From an uncultured Lachnospiraceae bacterium (GTDB taxonomy: Bacteria > Bacillota > Clostridia > Lachnospirales > Lachnospiraceae): a stretch of DNA of 64,000 nucleotides. The notes under the pieces were generated by a model. It was not told the DNA's origin. It searched no databases and saw nothing but the letters and a program-made list of their open reading frames with translations. Shown piece by piece: positions 61,922 to 64,000 of this stretch (positions within the stretch are counted from its first letter, which is position 1; the number at the start of each line of letters is the position of its first letter). The translations under genes were made by a program, and so were the position numbers. The stretch lies in NCBI GenBank assembly GCA_910585005.1, contig CAJUCN010000009.1, positions 1 through 64,000 on the forward strand, in the 5' to 3' direction.

Positions 61922-61957
61922 CAAAAAAACCATCCAAAGGAATCCTTTGGATGGTTT
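61922..61957 (-). terminator. intrinsic terminator after the aminopeptidase gene
   Basis: The arms AACCATCCAAAGG and their complement around AAT form a strong hairpin, followed by seven T on the minus strand. It lies about 70 bases past the aminopeptidase stop and insulates the recombinase gene. Confidence 0.88.
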
Positions 61958-62025
61958 CGGTCATGAAATAGAACGATTAAACCAAAAAAACATAACAATA
62001 GTACTGCTTATGATATAATGTTAAG

Positions 62026-63801
62026 TTAAATTTCTCTTGTTGCTTCTTCCAGCCATGCAAGCTCTTTTCCCTCAAAATAAGGTCTCAGCTTTTCAAGCGT
62101 TTGTTTATGATATTCGTTAAGCCATCCCCGTTCCTGATCGGATAACTGCTCTGTAATCACTCCGTCTAAATCTATGGGAACCCAGGTAAGCTGTTCAAAA
62201 TACATAAACTGACCATACCCGTTCTTTTCCCCTTTCCGGCAAAGCAGCTCATTTTCCAAGCGGATGCCGTGGCTTCCTTCTATGTAAATGCCTGGCTCAT
62301 CGGTAGTCACCATGCCTTCTTCCAGCACGGCGCTGTTTGGCTGTCCATCCTCCATCTTCCACCTAAAGCTGTTTGGCCCTTCATGTACATTAAGGAGGTA
62401 ACCTACCCCATGCCCGGTACCATGTTTATAATCAAGCCCCTGCTCCCAAAATACTTCTCTGGCCCGGATATCCAGGTTGGATCCCCTGCATCCATACAAA
62501 AACCGGGTATTCGCAAGATGCAGCATTGCCCGGAGTACCAACGTGAAATGCTGCTTCATCTCCTCTGTCACCTCTCCCAGGACGAAAGTCCTGGTGATAT
62601 CTGTACTTCCATCCAGATAATGACCGCCACTGTCTACCATCAATAGCCCTTCCGGTTTGATCTGGGCACAGAAATCCGGTTTTGCACTATAATGGATAAT
62701 GGCTCCGTTCGCCCCGTATGCACAGATCGTCCCAAAACTTGGCTCGATAAACTTCTCCTGCCCACGCCGGAGCTGTTCCAAGTATTCCCCAGCGCTCACT
62801 TCCGTCATAGGGATCTTTCCTACCTGGGTCTTTAGCCAGTACATAAAACGGGTCACCGCCACCCCGTCGCGTAAATGGGCTTTTCGGATATTTTCCATTT
62901 CTTTGGGATTTTTTACAGCTTTCATCCATGTAGTAGGGTTGGGCTTATCAATGATCTCCAACTCTGTGCCCAAAGTTTTATAAAGCCGATAATTGACCCT
63001 GGCTACACTCACAAGTACCTTTTCTTCTTTGATGGATGCCACAAAATCGTAAAATGCCTGGTAAGGACATAATTCCACTTTGTTTTCTTTCAAATGAAGA
63101 CTGGCCTCGCTTTTATCTGCAAAGAGGATGGCCTGATCCATCCGGATCACCGCATATGCCAAAAATACCGGGCAATAATCCACATCGTTCCCCCGGAGAT
63201 TAAAGAGCCATGCTATATCGTCCAAAGTAGTCAATATATGTACGTCAGCCCCCTCCTCCTGCATTTTCTTTCTTACTCTCTTAAGTTTCTTTTCCACGGA
63301 TTCCCCACAATAACATTCATCCAGGATATAAACAGGACTGCCTGGCAAATGCGGGCGGTCCTGCCAGATTCCTTCCGCCAGGTCTTTATCCCACACGATC
63401 TTTCCCTGCTTGCTTTTAACCATTTCCTCATACGCAATGGCTTCTTTCGCCTGTACTACCCTGCCGTCAAACCCCAGAGCCTGTCCCTCCCCCAGAACCT
63501 TTTCCAGATACTCTTTTACTGTAGGGACTTGGGGTTCCCCAATCTTCATAAGCTGTATTCCCGTGCCTTCCAACTCTTTTGCCGCCTGGATAAAATACCT
63601 TCCATCAGTAAAAAGCGCAGCTTCCTCTTTCGTTACCACCAGCGTCCCCGCTGAACCGGTAAAGCCACTAAAATACTTTCGCACCGCAAAAAAACTGCTG
63701 ACATATTCACTGTCATGATAGTCTGAAGTGGGAATTAAATAGCAGTCAATCCCCGCCTCCTCCATCGCATCCCTTAACCTGCTTAATCGTTCTTTTACCA
63801 T
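62026..63801 (-). CDS. aminopeptidase P family protein (Xaa-Pro aminopeptidase)
   Basis: 591-aa M24 metallopeptidase removing N-terminal residues before proline. The three-domain form (two N-terminal creatinase-like domains plus the catalytic pita-bread domain) is the longer, eukaryote-like type found in many gut Firmicutes. Metal ligands: Asp in MVDSGGHYLDGSTDITRTF, His in GTGHGVGYLLNVHEGP, Glu in TTDEPGIYIE and in IRLENELL. The start is at 63801. No signal peptide, so it is cytoplasmic. Confidence 0.95.
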   Translation of the reverse strand: MVKERLSRLRDAMEEAGIDCYLIPTSDYHDSEYVSSFFAVRKYFSGFTGSAGTLVVTKEEAALFTDGRYFIQAAKELEGTGIQLMKIGEPQVPTVKEYLEKVLGEGQALGFDGRVVQAKEAIAYEEMVKSKQGKIVWDKDLAEGIWQDRPHLPGSPVYILDECYCGESVEKKLKRVRKKMQEEGADVHILTTLDDIAWLFNLRGNDVDYCPVFLAYAVIRMDQAILFADKSEASLHLKENKVELCPYQAFYDFVASIKEEKVLVSVARVNYRLYKTLGTELEIIDKPNPTTWMKAVKNPKEMENIRKAHLRDGVAVTRFMYWLKTQVGKIPMTEVSAGEYLEQLRRGQEKFIEPSFGTICAYGANGAIIHYSAKPDFCAQIKPEGLLMVDSGGHYLDGSTDITRTFVLGEVTEEMKQHFTLVLRAMLHLANTRFLYGCRGSNLDIRAREVFWEQGLDYKHGTGHGVGYLLNVHEGPNSFRWKMEDGQPNSAVLEEGMVTTDEPGIYIEGSHGIRLENELLCRKGEKNGYGQFMYFEQLTWVPIDLDGVITEQLSDQERGWLNEYHKQTLEKLRPYFEGKELAWLEEATREI

Positions 63802-63875
63802 CGCCTTGTTCCTCTTTTCTTACTCTTTAAGCAAATTATAGTAGTATGGAGTTTTTTTATCAAGCCGTTTTACAT

Positions 63876-64000
63876 TTACTTTTTCATTTTAGGGCTAAAA
63901 AACAGGCTTGCCAGATAACCAAAGATAAGGGCTGCTGCCGTTCCCACGGCTCCCGCCTTAAATCCCCCGGAAAAAAGCCCCATAAAGCCTTCCTGGTCAA
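63876..64000 (-). CDS. C-terminal end of a SpoVAE-like sporulation protein (partial)
   Basis: The last 41 codons before a TAA at 63876-63878, read on the minus strand; the gene continues beyond the window. The ending GLFSGGFKAGAVGTAAALIFG and YLASLFFSPKMKK match the membrane-helix C-terminus of SpoVAE, part of the SpoVA complex that moves dipicolinic acid into and out of spores. Only a short fragment is visible, so the name is likely but not certain. Confidence 0.68.
   Translation of the reverse strand, partial: DQEGFMGLFSGGFKAGAVGTAAALIFGYLASLFFSPKMKK

Noticed and set aside
61809..61964. Upstream 52-residue extension of the recombinase
   Set aside because: The frame is open, but there is no ribosome site and the region includes the terminator hairpin of the neighbouring gene. 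XerC/D-type proteins start at the later ATG.

Overview
This window most likely comes from the chromosome of a spore-forming member of the Clostridia, probably Lachnospiraceae. The evidence is an alpha/beta-type small acid-soluble spore protein, a SpoVA-family fragment at the right edge, AddAB instead of RecBCD, several LplABC-type sugar importers without their own ATPase, YesMN-type and GHKL/LytTR two-component systems, and strong AGGAGG ribosome sites. Family names come from motif recognition, not database searches; no species is claimed.

Layout. 1-4,830: the 3' part of a tRNA-Lys, then a minus-strand housekeeping cluster (phosphodiesterase, RdgB, a degenerate amidase, a THUMP RNA methyltransferase) and small genes. 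4,941-20,685: a carbohydrate island. Two closely related three-gene sugar importers lie as inverted arms (about 4.98-8.53 kb and 17.08-20.63 kb). Between them are an integrase pseudogene, a cellobiose phosphorylase gene, a third importer and a LacI-type regulator. Near-identical operator-like sites at the phosphorylase and regulator promoters, and a weaker one at the third importer, suggest one cellobiose/cellodextrin regulon. 20,721-23,819: MarR regulator with alcohol and aldehyde dehydrogenases, behind a perfect 30-bp palindrome. 23,890-27,370: KduI and an SDR dehydrogenase for uronate catabolism, a divergent AraC regulator and an ECF-type S component. 27,384-38,141: a GLUG/LysM surface protein, CutC, SASP, GreA, CBS protein, DJ-1 protein, CYTH protein, MalQ, a FlxA-like protein and a LytTR/GHKL two-component pair.

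38,315-48,229: a nucleoside phosphorylase behind a structured, terminator-bearing leader RNA that I cannot classify, a ferritin-like protein, a six-gene operon (LplABC-type importer, CE15 esterase, YesM/YesN pair) and a TPP-riboswitch-controlled thiamine transporter. 48,186-57,512: an Rpn-type PD-(D/E)XK protein in AT-rich DNA, then addB-addA and a HAD phosphatase. 57,646-64,000: GH25 lysozyme, adenosine-deaminase-like protein, an unrecognised 206-aa protein, a tyrosine recombinase, aminopeptidase P and the end of spoVAE.

The most striking find is at 60,819-60,981, between the unrecognised 206-aa gene and the recombinase. Two recombination-site-like sequences, each made of two 12-bp half-sites around a 3-bp core, lie inverted to each other. 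The segment between them carries a promoter -35 element, while a fixed -10 element lies at each end. In the orientation given, the promoter points away from the 206-aa gene; inversion would join the -35 to a good -10 driving it. This looks like a phase-variable promoter switch next to its own recombinase.
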